DNA of 42,904 bases from Lutibacter sp. (GTDB lineage: Bacteria > Bacteroidota > Bacteroidia > Flavobacteriales > Flavobacteriaceae): NCBI RefSeq assembly GCF_030692605.1, contig NZ_JAUYUD010000072.1, forward strand, positions 1-42,904. The letters run 5' to 3'. The notes below the pieces were generated by a model. That model was not told the origin of the DNA and did no database searches. It saw only the letters and a list, made by a program, of their open reading frames with translations. Numbering within the stretch: the first letter of the stretch is position 1; each line of letters opens with the position of its first letter. Positions 6,171 to 17,373 of the stretch are shown one piece after another. Both the position numbers and the translations under genes were made by a program.

Positions 6171-7547
6171 TTATATTTTTTCAAATTTAACAGTAAAATG
6201 CCTCATTATTGGAGCTTCATCCACAATTTTATAGCCCGATTTAGCATCTTCCCTAGTATCAAAAATATTTTTTAAGGTTGCTGCAATATAATCCATATGG
6301 TTATTTGTGTATGTTCTTCTTGGAATTGCCAATCTAACTAATTCTAATTCAGGAAATCTATTTTTTCTAGTAAATGGATCTCTATCAGCTAAAACAGTAC
6401 CAATTTCGACCCCTCTTATTCCTCCTACAACATACAATTCCAAAGCTAAAGCCTGAGCTCTATATTCTTCCCTTGGTATAGTCGGTACGAATTTATTTGC
6501 GTCTAAATAGATGGCATGCCCTCCAAAAGGTTGTTGTACAGGAACTCCATAATCAACCAATTTTTGACCTAAATAGGCAACTTGCTCAACCCTACTTTCC
6601 AAATAATCAAATTCTGTAGACTCGTTTAACCCCACTGCTAAAGCTCCCATGTCTCTTCCATTCATCCCTCCATAGGTAATAAAACCTTCATACATTATAT
6701 TAAATACAGTCGCATGCTTAAAAACATCTTCATTGTTAAGTGCTATAAAACCACCCATATTTACTAATCCATCCTTTTTAGCACTCATAGTCATTCCATC
6801 ACCATACGAAAAAACCTCTTTAACAATTTCCTTAATGGTTTTATGTGCATATCCTACCTCTCTCTTCTTAATAAAATAGGCGTTTTCAGAAAAACGAGCT
6901 GCATCAAAGTACAATGGAATTCCGTAGTTTTTACACAATTGAGAAACCTCTTTAGTGTTTTGGACAGAAACAGGTTGTCCCCCAGCACTATTGCAAGTAA
7001 TGGTTAAAATAACCAAAGGAATTTTTTCTTTCGGATATTTTTTAAAAACATTTTCAAGTTTTTCAAGATCAATATTTCCTTTAAATGGATGTATAACCGA
7101 AGTGTCAAAAGCCTCATCAATGGTACAATCAACAGCAGTTGCTTTTCTAAATTCAATATGCCCTTTGGTTGTATCAAAATGTGAATTTCCTGGCACTACA
7201 TCACCTTCTTTAATTAATGCAGAAAAAAGAACATTCTCTGCTGCTCGACCTTGATGGGTTGGAAGAAAATATTTAAATCCTGTAATTTTTTTAACTGTTT
7301 TTCTAAGTTTTAAAAATGATGATGACCCAGCATAACTTTCATCACCAATCATCATTTCTGCCCATTGTTGGTCACTCATTGCACCAGTTCCAGAATCCGT
7401 TAATAAATCAATATAAACTTTGTTTGATGCTAAATTAAATAAGTTATAATTTGCTTTTTTTATCCATTTTAAACGATCCTCTTTGGTGGATCTATTAATT
7501 GATTCAACCATTTTAATTTTATATGGTTCAGCGTATGGTAATTCCAT
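6171..7547 (-). CDS. tnaA: Tryptophanase (tryptophan indole-lyase)
   Basis: This 458-aa PLP enzyme of the beta-eliminating lyase family converts L-tryptophan to indole, pyruvate and ammonia. The PLP lysine lies in MSAKKDGLVNMGG. The close alternative is tyrosine phenol-lyase, and discriminating residues favour tryptophanase. The C-terminal motif is MRHFT (His as in TnaA, not Phe as in tyrosine phenol-lyase), the segment GIRGVEIG matches TnaA GIRAVEIG where the lyase has an Arg, and NSAGGQPVS has the TnaA-type NS. Length is normal. The gene is 57 bp upstream of the Rrf2 gene on the same strand. I found no TnaC-like leader peptide with a Trp codon upstream. Indole production by this cell is an inference. 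Confidence 0.95.
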   Translation of the reverse strand: MELPYAEPYKIKMVESINRSTKEDRLKWIKKANYNLFNLASNKVYIDLLTDSGTGAMSDQQWAEMMIGDESYAGSSSFLKLRKTVKKITGFKYFLPTHQGRAAENVLFSALIKEGDVVPGNSHFDTTKGHIEFRKATAVDCTIDEAFDTSVIHPFKGNIDLEKLENVFKKYPKEKIPLVILTITCNSAGGQPVSVQNTKEVSQLCKNYGIPLYFDAARFSENAYFIKKREVGYAHKTIKEIVKEVFSYGDGMTMSAKKDGLVNMGGFIALNNEDVFKHATVFNIMYEGFITYGGMNGRDMGALAVGLNESTEFDYLESRVEQVAYLGQKLVDYGVPVQQPFGGHAIYLDANKFVPTIPREEYRAQALALELYVVGGIRGVEIGTVLADRDPFTRKNRFPELELVRLAIPRRTYTNNHMDYIAATLKNIFDTREDAKSGYKIVDEAPIMRHFTVKFEKI

Positions 7548-7703
7548 AAAATAATATTTAGTACGTTAAATAAATTGTGTAAAATCTTTTTGAAATTGAT
7601 AGATAATCTACTTAATAAAGCATTCAGGTCGCTTTATATAAAGTGAAATCTTAAAATATTCTTTAAACCTATTTAGATTATTCAATTCTTAGCTATTTGA
7701 CTA

Positions 7704-7711
7704 CAAAAATA
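7704..7711 (-). promoter_or_regulatory. Candidate -7 box of tnaA
   Basis: TATTTTTG on the minus strand fits the Bacteroidota -7 consensus TAnnTTTG and would give a leader of about 150 nt before tnaA. No TTG is seen at the usual -33 distance. The leader contains a short palindrome, CTTTATATAAAG at 7632-7643, and no open reading frame with tryptophan codons. Confidence 0.4.
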
Positions 7712-7763
7712 CATTTTTTTTAAAATAAACATTAAAAACACCCTCTATTTTATCATTTTATTA

Positions 7764-7806
7764 TGACAATAATCATAGTGTGTAATAAAAGTTACTTTTA
7801 TCTTTG
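7764..7806 (+). promoter_or_regulatory. ccsBA promoter with Crp/Fnr-type operator
   Basis: A -7 box TATCTTTG lies at 7799-7806, identical to the norC box. The dyad TGACAATAATCA at 7764-7775 (TGAY-N4-ATCA, with outer arms TATGA/TCATA perfect) is centred exactly 33 bp upstream of it, the same spacing as at norC. No TTG -33 element is visible. A second TAnnTTTG match, TATTTTTG, lies nearer the gene at 7868-7875 and could be an alternative promoter. This 358-bp divergent region holds no gene. Confidence 0.5.
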
Positions 7807-7905
7807 TCAATAAATTCAACAAAATTGAATCATTATTTTTAGGTGTGATAATTAAGTCAATTATACCTATTTTTGCATTTCATTTTAATTTTAAACTTAT
7901 TTTAG

Positions 7906-10900
7906 ATGAACAAATTTTTTTCGCTTATTTATTCAACAAGAGTAACGGCTGTCTTATTTTTAGTTTTTGCAACTTCAATGGGTGTTGCAACTTTTATTGA
8001 AAATGATTATGGAACTGAAACCGCAAAAGTTTTGGTTTATAATGCATGGTGGTTTGAAGCAATTATGGTGGTTTTTGCTATTAATTTTTTTGGAAATATT
8101 TTTAAATATAAATTATATAGAAAGGAAAAGCTTGTTGTTCTAGCATTTCATTTAGCCTTTTTATTCATAATAATTGGAGCCGGGATTACACGTTACATTA
8201 GTTTCGAAGGTATTATGCCAATTCAAGAAGGTGCTGTTAGCGACACTTTTTTAACAGAAAAAAGCTTTATCAGTATTGTTGTAAACGATGGAAAAGAACA
8301 AAAAACACCTTTTCATAAAGAAATTTTATTAAGCGCTCTTGGGTCTAATAATTACCAATATAAAACAGATTTTAAAGGAACTGACGTATCTGTAAAATTA
8401 AAAAGTTATATACCAAATGTTCAAGAAATTTTCGAACTAGATTCGGTAACTCCAGCGTCTCCAGACAGTAAGGATTTTTTACTTATTGTAGAATCAAGTG
8501 GTGGTGGAAGACACAATCACTATATTCAAAAAGGAAGTTCAGATGACGTACATGGGGTTTTGGTTGGGTTTGATTCTCCAAATATCAATGCAATAGACTT
8601 TAAGACATCTAATGGTAAAATAACCATTAAATCTCAAATTGAAGGAAACTTTTACAGAATGGCTGATAATTTTGAAGGAATTATTGCAAAAGATTCTGTT
8701 CAAGATTTTTCTTTGTTAGCGGTACATTCAATTGCTGGCATTCAGTTTGTAGTGCCTCAAGGACCTGTAAAAGGAAGCTATAAAACCATTTCAGGAAATA
8801 AAGACGAATCGTCTTTATCTCAATTAGTTTTTGATGTAGTTGTTGGTGACCAAACTAAAGAAATAAAATTATATGGCGAAAAATTTGCAATGCAAGCTCC
8901 TACTGAATTTACAGTTGGAAACCTTAATTTTAGAATGAGTTATGGTGCTATGCAAATGCAATTACCTTTTAGCATTAAATTAAACGATTTTATTTTAGAT
9001 AAATATCCAGGATCTGAAAGCGCTATGTCCTATGCAAGTGAAGTAACCGTTATTGCTCCCGATGAAACATTTGATTTTAGAATTTTTATGAATAATATTT
9101 TAAACTATAAAGGTTACAAATTCTTTCAATCTAGTTATAACATTACAGATGAATATGAAGAAACACACTTGTCTGTAAATCACGATTACTGGGGAACTTT
9201 AATAACTTATATCGGTTACTTTATGTTGTATGCAGGTCTTATTTTAATTCTTTTTATGAAAAATACGCGTTTCGACTTTTTGAGAAAATCATTACGAAAA
9301 AATAAATCTATAAAAAAAGGTGTAACTGTTATAGCATTATTATTTATTTCTTCATTGAGCTTTGCTCAAGACCACAGTCATGCAATTACAAAAGCAGAAA
9401 TAGACTCGGTACTAATCGCCAATAAAATTGATGAAATTCATACTGAAAAATTTGCTAAATTAATAATTCAAGATGATGGAGGAAGGATGAAGCCAATTCA
9501 TACTTATGCATCTGAATTACTAAGAAAAGTTAGTAAAAATGATTCTTTTGAAGATATGAATGCTACTCAAGTGTTTTTATCTATTCAACAAAATCCAAGA
9601 ATATGGTTTCAAATTCCTATCATTTATATTGAAAAAGGAAATAGTAAATTAAGAGATATTATTGGCATTTCTCAAGATGCTAAATATGCAGCTTTATCAA
9701 ATTTCTTTAGCGATGAAGGAATTTACAAATTAGCTGAAATTCAGCAAGAGGCTCAAAAAAGCAACATTAAAAGTAAGTATGAAAAAGATATTATTAATGT
9801 TGATAGAAGAGTGAACTTGTTGTATTCTGCAATAGTTGGTGATATTTTAAGAATTTTTCCTATTCCAAATGATATAAATAATAAATGGGTTTCTCATAAT
9901 AATATAGAAAATGCTCATTTTAAAGGTGAAGATTCTCTATTTGTAAAACAAATATTGCCAATTTATTTACAAACCTTGTATGATTCTAAAACATCTAAAA
10001 ATTATGACGATTCTAATGAAATTTTAGGAGGTATCGTAAATTTTCAAAAAAAATATGGTAGTGCTGTTTATCCAAAAGATCATAAAATTGATTTAGAAAT
10101 TGCCTACAATAAATACGATGTATTTAGAAAACTATTTAGTTACTACATGTACATAGGAACACTGATGTTTCTATTTGTTATTATTCAAATTTTTAAAGAC
10201 AATAAGTTAATCAACTACCTGATAAAAGGAAGCATTGCAATAATTATTGTTTTATTCTTATTGCACACAGGAGGTTTAATTGCTCGTTGGATTGTTAGTG
10301 GCCACGCTCCTTGGAGTAACGCTTATGAGTCTATGATTTATGTTGGATGGGCTACCATGTTATTCGGTTTAATTTTTGGAAGAAAGTCTTCTATGACTAT
10401 TGCCGCAACTGCATTTTTAACTTCATTTATTTTAATGGTGGCACATTGGAACTGGATGGATCCAGAAATTGCAAGTTTAGTTCCTGTATTAAATTCGTAC
10501 TGGTTAATGATTCACGTTTCCATTATTGTGGCAAGTTATGGACCTTTTGCCCTTGCAATGATTTTAGGTTTAATTTCCTTATTCTTAATGGCATTAACCA
10601 CTAAATCTAACAAAGCAAAAGTATCAAGCCTTATTAAAGAATTAACAATAATTAACGAAATGGCTATAACTGTTGGTTTAGTTTTACTTGTTATTGGAAA
10701 TTTTTTAGGTGGCCAATGGGCTAATGAAAGTTGGGGTCGTTATTGGGGTTGGGATCCAAAAGAAACTTGGGCATTAATTAGTATTATGATTTATGCATTT
10801 GTACTTCATATGCGTTTAGTGCCAGGATTAAGAAGCAGATTTACATTTAATTTATTCTCGATAGCGGCATTTGCATCCATTTTAATGACATACTTTGGTG

Positions 10901-11043
10901 TTAATTTTTACCTTTCAGGCTTACACTCTTATGCAAGTGGAGATAAGGTAATTACACCTACATTTATATTTTATGCAATTGGTTTTGTAGCCGTATTATC
11001 GGTGTTTGCTTTTATTAAATTCAAAAAATATTATCAAAAATAA
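7906..11043 (+). CDS. ccsBA: CcsBA-type fused cytochrome c biogenesis protein (ResB-CcsA)
   Basis: This 1045-aa fusion belongs to cytochrome c maturation system II, which exports haem and attaches it to CxxCH motifs outside the cytoplasmic membrane. The N-terminal ResB/Ccs1-like half has TM helices near 9-27, 38-58 and 68-88, a large periplasmic domain, and another TM near 430-450. A hydrophobic stretch ending SSLSFAQ (about 470-486) starts a second periplasmic region (about 490-735). The C-terminal CcsA half is polytopic and has the haem-handling WWD motif (WGRYWGWDPKETW, about 945-957) with conserved His residues nearby. This long fused form is usual in Bacteroidota. It is divergent from tnaA and its promoter resembles that of norC, consistent with supplying haem attachment for NorC among others. 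Confidence 0.93.
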   Translation: MNKFFSLIYSTRVTAVLFLVFATSMGVATFIENDYGTETAKVLVYNAWWFEAIMVVFAINFFGNIFKYKLYRKEKLVVLAFHLAFLFIIIGAGITRYISFEGIMPIQEGAVSDTFLTEKSFISIVVNDGKEQKTPFHKEILLSALGSNNYQYKTDFKGTDVSVKLKSYIPNVQEIFELDSVTPASPDSKDFLLIVESSGGGRHNHYIQKGSSDDVHGVLVGFDSPNINAIDFKTSNGKITIKSQIEGNFYRMADNFEGIIAKDSVQDFSLLAVHSIAGIQFVVPQGPVKGSYKTISGNKDESSLSQLVFDVVVGDQTKEIKLYGEKFAMQAPTEFTVGNLNFRMSYGAMQMQLPFSIKLNDFILDKYPGSESAMSYASEVTVIAPDETFDFRIFMNNILNYKGYKFFQSSYNITDEYEETHLSVNHDYWGTLITYIGYFMLYAGLILILFMKNTRFDFLRKSLRKNKSIKKGVTVIALLFISSLSFAQDHSHAITKAEIDSVLIANKIDEIHTEKFAKLIIQDDGGRMKPIHTYASELLRKVSKNDSFEDMNATQVFLSIQQNPRIWFQIPIIYIEKGNSKLRDIIGISQDAKYAALSNFFSDEGIYKLAEIQQEAQKSNIKSKYEKDIINVDRRVNLLYSAIVGDILRIFPIPNDINNKWVSHNNIENAHFKGEDSLFVKQILPIYLQTLYDSKTSKNYDDSNEILGGIVNFQKKYGSAVYPKDHKIDLEIAYNKYDVFRKLFSYYMYIGTLMFLFVIIQIFKDNKLINYLIKGSIAIIIVLFLLHTGGLIARWIVSGHAPWSNAYESMIYVGWATMLFGLIFGRKSSMTIAATAFLTSFILMVAHWNWMDPEIASLVPVLNSYWLMIHVSIIVASYGPFALAMILGLISLFLMALTTKSNKAKVSSLIKELTIINEMAITVGLVLLVIGNFLGGQWANESWGRYWGWDPKETWALISIMIYAFVLHMRLVPGLRSRFTFNLFSIAAFASILMTYFGVNFYLSGLHSYASGDKVITPTFIFYAIGFVAVLSVFAFIKFKKYYQK

Positions 11044-11045
11044 AA

Positions 11046-11081
11046 TTTATGAATGCAAAAATGTAACTTTGCATTCATAAA
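11046..11081 (+). promoter_or_regulatory. 14-bp inverted repeat carrying a -7 box between ccsBA and the next gene
   Basis: TTTATGAATGCAAA (11046-11059) and TTTGCATTCATAAA (11068-11081) are a perfect inverted repeat around an 8-nt spacer, followed by an A run. The spacer and second arm contain TAACTTTG (11064-11071), a match to the -7 consensus, 20 bp before the next start codon. The element could be a 3' hairpin for ccsBA, a promoter-operator for the downstream gene, or both. Confidence 0.5.
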
Positions 11082-11091
11082 AAAATAAACA

Positions 11092-11607
11092 ATGTTTAAT
11101 AAATATATAAAATTGGTAATTGCTGCGGCAATTGTTGTGTGGTCTGTTTTTCAATTTATGGATAAAGAAATAATGAACGGTATTTCATTAATTTTTTTAT
11201 CAGGTATTTTTGTTTTGTTCTATTTTAAAAATGAATTTTTGTTGTTGGCTTTTCTTCAATTAAGAAAACAAAATTTTGCTGGAGCAACCAAATGGCTATC
11301 ATATATAAAAAATCCAAGTAGTGCCTTAATAAAAAAACAAGAAGGTTATTTCAATTTTTTGCATGGTATTCTGGTTTCTCAAACCAATATAACACAAGCA
11401 GAAAAATTCTTTAAAAAGGCATTAAGTTTAGGGTTGAATATGAAACATGACGAAGCCATGGCTAAGTTACAACTTGCTGGAATAGCAATGACCAAAAGAA
11501 GAAAAAGGGAAGCTACACTTTTAATGAATGAAGCTAAAAAATTAGACACTCAAAACATGTTGGCTGAGCAAATAAAAATGTTAAAACAACAAATGAAAAA
11601 AATCTAA
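11092..11607 (+). CDS. Membrane-anchored TPR-like protein, function unknown
   Basis: This 171-aa protein has two N-terminal membrane helices (about 6-24 and 30-53), then a basic, helical cytosolic part. Residues about 85-165 look like TPR units: hydrophobic residues spaced as in helix-turn-helix pairs, with AEKFFKKALSLGL and REATLLMNEAKKLD typical of the second helix of a TPR. The C-terminus is Lys- and Met-rich. Similar two-TM plus TPR proteins are common in Flavobacteriaceae without a defined role. It follows ccsBA by 48 bp, but a promoter-like -7 box lies between, so co-transcription is uncertain. It ends at a bidirectional terminator. Confidence 0.7.
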   Translation: MFNKYIKLVIAAAIVVWSVFQFMDKEIMNGISLIFLSGIFVLFYFKNEFLLLAFLQLRKQNFAGATKWLSYIKNPSSALIKKQEGYFNFLHGILVSQTNITQAEKFFKKALSLGLNMKHDEAMAKLQLAGIAMTKRRKREATLLMNEAKKLDTQNMLAEQIKMLKQQMKKI

Positions 11608-11634
11608 ATATTTTTTTTGTAATATATAAAAAAC

Positions 11635-11657
11635 GCAACTTGAAAGTTGCTTTTTTT
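11635..11657. terminator. Bidirectional intrinsic terminator
   Basis: GCAACT (11635-11640), loop TGAA, AGTTGC (11645-11650) form a 6-bp stem, with A residues before and seven T residues after. It serves the TPR-like gene on the plus strand and the convergent LysM gene on the minus strand, whose stop codon overlaps the T run. Confidence 0.85.
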
Positions 11658-13449
11658 AGTTTACAACCATTGGTACAAGCTCCTTATTATACTGAATAAT
11701 AAAAACAGCCGAGTTTTCAAAACTTCCAGATTCTTTTTTATCGTACTTAAAAACCGAAGAAATTCTAACCGATTTCCCTGCTAACAAACCTTCTTTTACT
11801 GTTGGAGCGCTCGCAGCCCGAACAATAGCATCATAGGTAATATCGAACCCTCTAATAGCATATTTGGAAGGCATTACATGATTTTTTGTAATGTATTTTT
11901 CAAAAAATACTTTTGTATTCTTATCATCTGTATATAAATAATCAGCCGAAGGATAGGTGAAGTTTAATTTACCCAATAAATTATTGTCTACATTATCGAA
12001 ATTACTTCCTTTATTTAGGGTAATTAAATTCACAGTTAATTTATCCCAAACACCTTTTAAGGCATTTAAAGTTGAAGCCGTTGTTATATTGTCTTCAGAT
12101 ATTAAAAATACCCAATTATCTTTATTATGACTTAATTTTTCGGTTATTCTATTTGCATTAATATATCCGTTTTCTGGTTTAATTACTGAAACCAATCCAT
12201 TTGAATTAAATTCTTTTAACTTTCCTACAATTTTCCATAAATCTCTTTGAGATTCTTCTTTACCATCATTAATAACAATTATAGTTTCTCCTTTATAACT
12301 TCTTTTCAAAAAAGCCAATAATTTTACCTCTAAAATATCCAGATCAGGTGCTGATTTTACTAAGTTATCATCCGAAAGCAAATCTTGTTTTTTAGAGAAA
12401 AACGGAGCAATAATAGGTACTCTAACATTTTTAGATAACCAATGTGCATTTTCAAAAAATAAGGGACCAATAATAACATCTGCTTCATTCAAATTATGAT
12501 TAGCCATTTGCTGTTGTAATTTTCTAGTTGAATTTTCTGAATCTAAATACTTCACATTAATTCGTAGCCCTTTTTGTTTTAATGAATCAATCGCAATTTC
12601 AGCTCCTAAATGAAAATCTGTTGCAATGGATAATAATGAATTCTGATTATTAAACTGAACTCTTTTAATTGAATCGTTCAATGTACTAATATTATAAGGC
12701 AACAAGAGTACCAAATCAATTGTTTTATTGAAATTTATTTTTTCTATAAATTGACCTTTTACATTTACATTATTATCGCCATTTATTATACGTTTCGGAA
12801 AACCACTTGATACTACAACCGAATCTAACGGCTTTGAAGATTTAATTTTAAGCTCCATTCCCAATTTTAAACCTTCTTCCAACGAAGGATTTAAAGCTTT
12901 TAAATCCTCTGCTGTAACCCCAAACCTTTTTGTTAAATTATATACCGTATCATCTTTTACAACTATATAATTAATAATTACATTTGTATTTGGTTTAAGA
13001 ATATTTAATTCCATTCCCAACTGTAATAGATCTTTTAACTGTTTGCCTTCTTTAACCCCTTCGATAAAAACGGCATTGTTTTCTAATAAATCTAATTCGG
13101 TAATTCCAAATCGTTTGGTTAAATTATAAACAGTATCATCCTTAACAACAATATATTTAAATGTATTTAATGGAGTCGAAATTTTATGTGTAGAAGTAGT
13201 TTCATTGTCCTTTGCCTCAAACTTTCCAAAATTTTTATTTGGAATAATAATAGTAGTCCCAACACTAGGATTTCTGCTCACATCGGGGTTTAAATTTAGC
13301 AAATCTCGTGTAGACAAATCATTCTCTTTTGCAATGCTTTTAATAGTTTCGCCTTGCTTAACAATATAAGAAATGTATTTTTTTTGTTGTGCTAATGCTA
13401 TAGAACATAACATTAACAAACAAATTAATAAGGTGTTTATTTTTTTCAT
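11656..13449 (-). CDS. Exported protein with three LysM repeats and a periplasmic-binding-like domain
   Basis: This 597-aa protein begins with a signal peptide (1-20, ending CSIALA|QQ). Three LysM peptidoglycan-binding modules follow at about 27-71, 98-151 and 160-203. The second and third share the identical 17-residue segment YIVVKDDTVYNLTKRFG, pointing to a recent internal duplication. From about 243 to the end the sequence resembles a type I periplasmic-binding fold (LVLLLPYN, DVIIGPLF, VPIIAPFFSK, later ISEDN and YAIRGFDITYDA), as in amino acid ABC transporter receptors and the cell-wall regulator LpoA. No transporter genes lie nearby, so a role at the cell wall is more likely than solute uptake. 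It lies upstream of no gene and downstream of guaA by 24 bp, perhaps co-transcribed. Confidence 0.85.
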   Translation of the reverse strand: MKKINTLLICLLMLCSIALAQQKKYISYIVKQGETIKSIAKENDLSTRDLLNLNPDVSRNPSVGTTIIIPNKNFGKFEAKDNETTSTHKISTPLNTFKYIVVKDDTVYNLTKRFGITELDLLENNAVFIEGVKEGKQLKDLLQLGMELNILKPNTNVIINYIVVKDDTVYNLTKRFGVTAEDLKALNPSLEEGLKLGMELKIKSSKPLDSVVVSSGFPKRIINGDNNVNVKGQFIEKINFNKTIDLVLLLPYNISTLNDSIKRVQFNNQNSLLSIATDFHLGAEIAIDSLKQKGLRINVKYLDSENSTRKLQQQMANHNLNEADVIIGPLFFENAHWLSKNVRVPIIAPFFSKKQDLLSDDNLVKSAPDLDILEVKLLAFLKRSYKGETIIVINDGKEESQRDLWKIVGKLKEFNSNGLVSVIKPENGYINANRITEKLSHNKDNWVFLISEDNITTASTLNALKGVWDKLTVNLITLNKGSNFDNVDNNLLGKLNFTYPSADYLYTDDKNTKVFFEKYITKNHVMPSKYAIRGFDITYDAIVRAASAPTVKEGLLAGKSVRISSVFKYDKKESGSFENSAVFIIQYNKELVPMVVN

Positions 13450-13473
13450 AAATTGAAATTATTCAATATTTAT

Positions 13474-15006
13474 TTACTCCCATTCAATAGTTGCAGGTGG
13501 TTTTGAACTAATGTCATATACTACTCTATTAACGCCTTTTACATTATTTATTATAGTATTAGATATCTTTTGTAAAAATTCATACGGCAAATTTACCCAA
13601 TCGGCAGTCATCCCATCAGTAGATTCTACGGCACGTAAAACAACTGCTTTTTCATACGTTCTTTCGTCACCCATCACTCCTACTGAATTAACTGGTAATA
13701 ACATTGCTCCTGCTTGCCAAACTTTATCATACAAACCTGCTTCTTTTAATCCGTTTATAAAAATAGCATCTACTTCTTGTAACATTCTTACCTTTTCTTC
13801 AGTAATATCTCCTAAAATTCTAATTCCTAATCCAGGACCTGGGAATGGATGTCTTCCTAAAAGCTCTGCATCAATTCCTAATGAAGCCCCCACTCTACGA
13901 ACTTCATCTTTAAATAACATTTTTAAAGGTTCTACTATTTTCAACTTCATAAAATCCGGTAATCCACCAACATTATGATGTGATTTTATAGTAGCTGAAG
14001 GTCCTCCAGACACAGAAACCGACTCAATTACATCAGGGTAAATAGTGCCTTGTCCAAGCCATTTTACACCTTCTAATAAATGTGCTTCATCATCAAAAAC
14101 ATCGATAAACGTTTTTCCAATCGCTTTTCTTTTTTCTTCTGGATCTGTTTTTCCTTCCAAAGCTTTCAAAAAACGTGCCGAAGCATCAACACCTTTAACA
14201 TTTAAGCCCATTCCATAATATTGTTCCAAAACACTTTCAAACTCATTTTTTCGTAATAATCCATTATTTACAAAAATGCAATATAAATTTTTACCTATAG
14301 CTTTACTTAATAATGTGGCAGCAACAGTTGAATCTACACCTCCAGAAAGTCCCAAAACAACCTTATCGTCACCTAATTTCTTTTTTAATTTTTTAACTGT
14401 TGAATCAACAAAAGAATCTGGAGTCCAAGTTTGCTCGATTTTTGCAATTTTTACTAAAAAGTTTTCCAATATCTTCAACCCATCTGAGGTATGATACACT
14501 TCTGGATGAAACTGAATTCCATAAGTTACTTCATTTTTAATTTTAAAGGCAGCATTTTTAACGTCGTGAGTACTTCCAATTAATTCAAACTCTTGAGGTA
14601 AATCAACAATGGTATCGCTATGGCTCATCCAAACTTGGCTTCCGAGTTCAACACCTTCAAAAAATAATTCATCCTTTTTAACAAATGACAAATTTGCCCT
14701 TCCATATTCTCTTGTATTTGAAGAAGCCACTTTTCCGCCATAATTATGTGCTAAATATTGTGCGCCAAAACAAACGCCCAATAAAGGTATTTTTCCTTTT
14801 ATTAATGTTAAATCAGGACTTGGAGCGTCTCCATTTCTAACCGAGAATGGACTTCCAGATAAAATAACTGTTCCAAAATTTGACACGTTAAAATTTTTAC
14901 TATTGAAAGGGAAAATCTCACAATATATATTGAGTTCTCTAACCCTTCGCGCAATTAACTGAGTGTATTGCGACCCGAAATCTAAAATAAGTACCTTATG
15001 TTGCAT
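13474..15006 (-). CDS. guaA: GMP synthase (glutamine-hydrolysing)
   Basis: This 510-aa enzyme aminates XMP to GMP using glutamine and ATP. The class I glutaminase domain (1-190) has the nucleophile C79 in [11 protein letters not shown] and the His-Glu pair in [10 protein letters not shown]. The ATP pyrophosphatase domain has the P-loop GLSGGVDST, and the C-terminal dimerisation domain ends [10 protein letters not shown], the standard end of GuaA. I chose the ATG at 15004-15006 ([20 protein letters not shown]). A longer reading would need a TTG two codons upstream and would run into the promoter element. The -7 box lies only 3 bp before this ATG, so the mRNA may be leaderless. Confidence 0.97.
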   Translation of the reverse strand: MQHKVLILDFGSQYTQLIARRVRELNIYCEIFPFNSKNFNVSNFGTVILSGSPFSVRNGDAPSPDLTLIKGKIPLLGVCFGAQYLAHNYGGKVASSNTREYGRANLSFVKKDELFFEGVELGSQVWMSHSDTIVDLPQEFELIGSTHDVKNAAFKIKNEVTYGIQFHPEVYHTSDGLKILENFLVKIAKIEQTWTPDSFVDSTVKKLKKKLGDDKVVLGLSGGVDSTVAATLLSKAIGKNLYCIFVNNGLLRKNEFESVLEQYYGMGLNVKGVDASARFLKALEGKTDPEEKRKAIGKTFIDVFDDEAHLLEGVKWLGQGTIYPDVIESVSVSGGPSATIKSHHNVGGLPDFMKLKIVEPLKMLFKDEVRRVGASLGIDAELLGRHPFPGPGLGIRILGDITEEKVRMLQEVDAIFINGLKEAGLYDKVWQAGAMLLPVNSVGVMGDERTYEKAVVLRAVESTDGMTADWVNLPYEFLQKISNTIINNVKGVNRVVYDISSKPPATIEWE

Positions 15007-15009
15007 CCG

Positions 15010-15017
15010 CAAAAATA
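15010..15017 (-). promoter_or_regulatory. -7 box directly preceding guaA start codon
   Basis: TATTTTTG on the minus strand matches TAnnTTTG. Only three bases (CGG) separate it from the guaA ATG, so transcription would start at or next to the start codon. A clear TTG -33 element is not seen. Confidence 0.4.
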
Positions 15018-17274
<2,257 letters not shown>

Positions 17275-17300
17275 CCGCTAAAATTCAACTCAAAATAACA

Positions 17301-17332
17301 AAAAAAAGATTGATTTTTTCAGTCTTTTTTTT
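17301..17332 (+). terminator. Intrinsic terminator of gyrB
   Basis: AGATTGA (17307-17313) pairs with TCAGTCT (17319-17325) with one G-U pair, between an A run and eight T residues. It lies 26 bp after the gyrB stop codon. Confidence 0.75.
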
Positions 17333-17345
17333 GTTTAATATTTAC

Positions 17346-17353
17346 TATATTTG
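17346..17353 (+). promoter_or_regulatory. -7 box of the DUF6588 gene
   Basis: TATATTTG fits TAnnTTTG and lies 20 bp before the ATG at 17374. It argues against the upstream in-frame TTG at 17356 as the start. Confidence 0.5.
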
Positions 17354-17373
17354 ATTTGCTAAAAACTAAATTT

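Noticed and set aside
7548-7705. TnaC-like leader peptide before tnaA
   Set aside because: No short ORF with a Trp codon is present in the leader, so tryptophan-dependent control of the E. coli type is not supported.
11656-13449. Branched-chain amino acid ABC transporter receptor
   Set aside because: No permease or ATPase genes are adjacent, and LysM modules at the N-terminus fit wall binding instead.
13511-13978. 155-aa ORF antisense to guaA
   Set aside because: Shadow of guaA; no start context and no domain.
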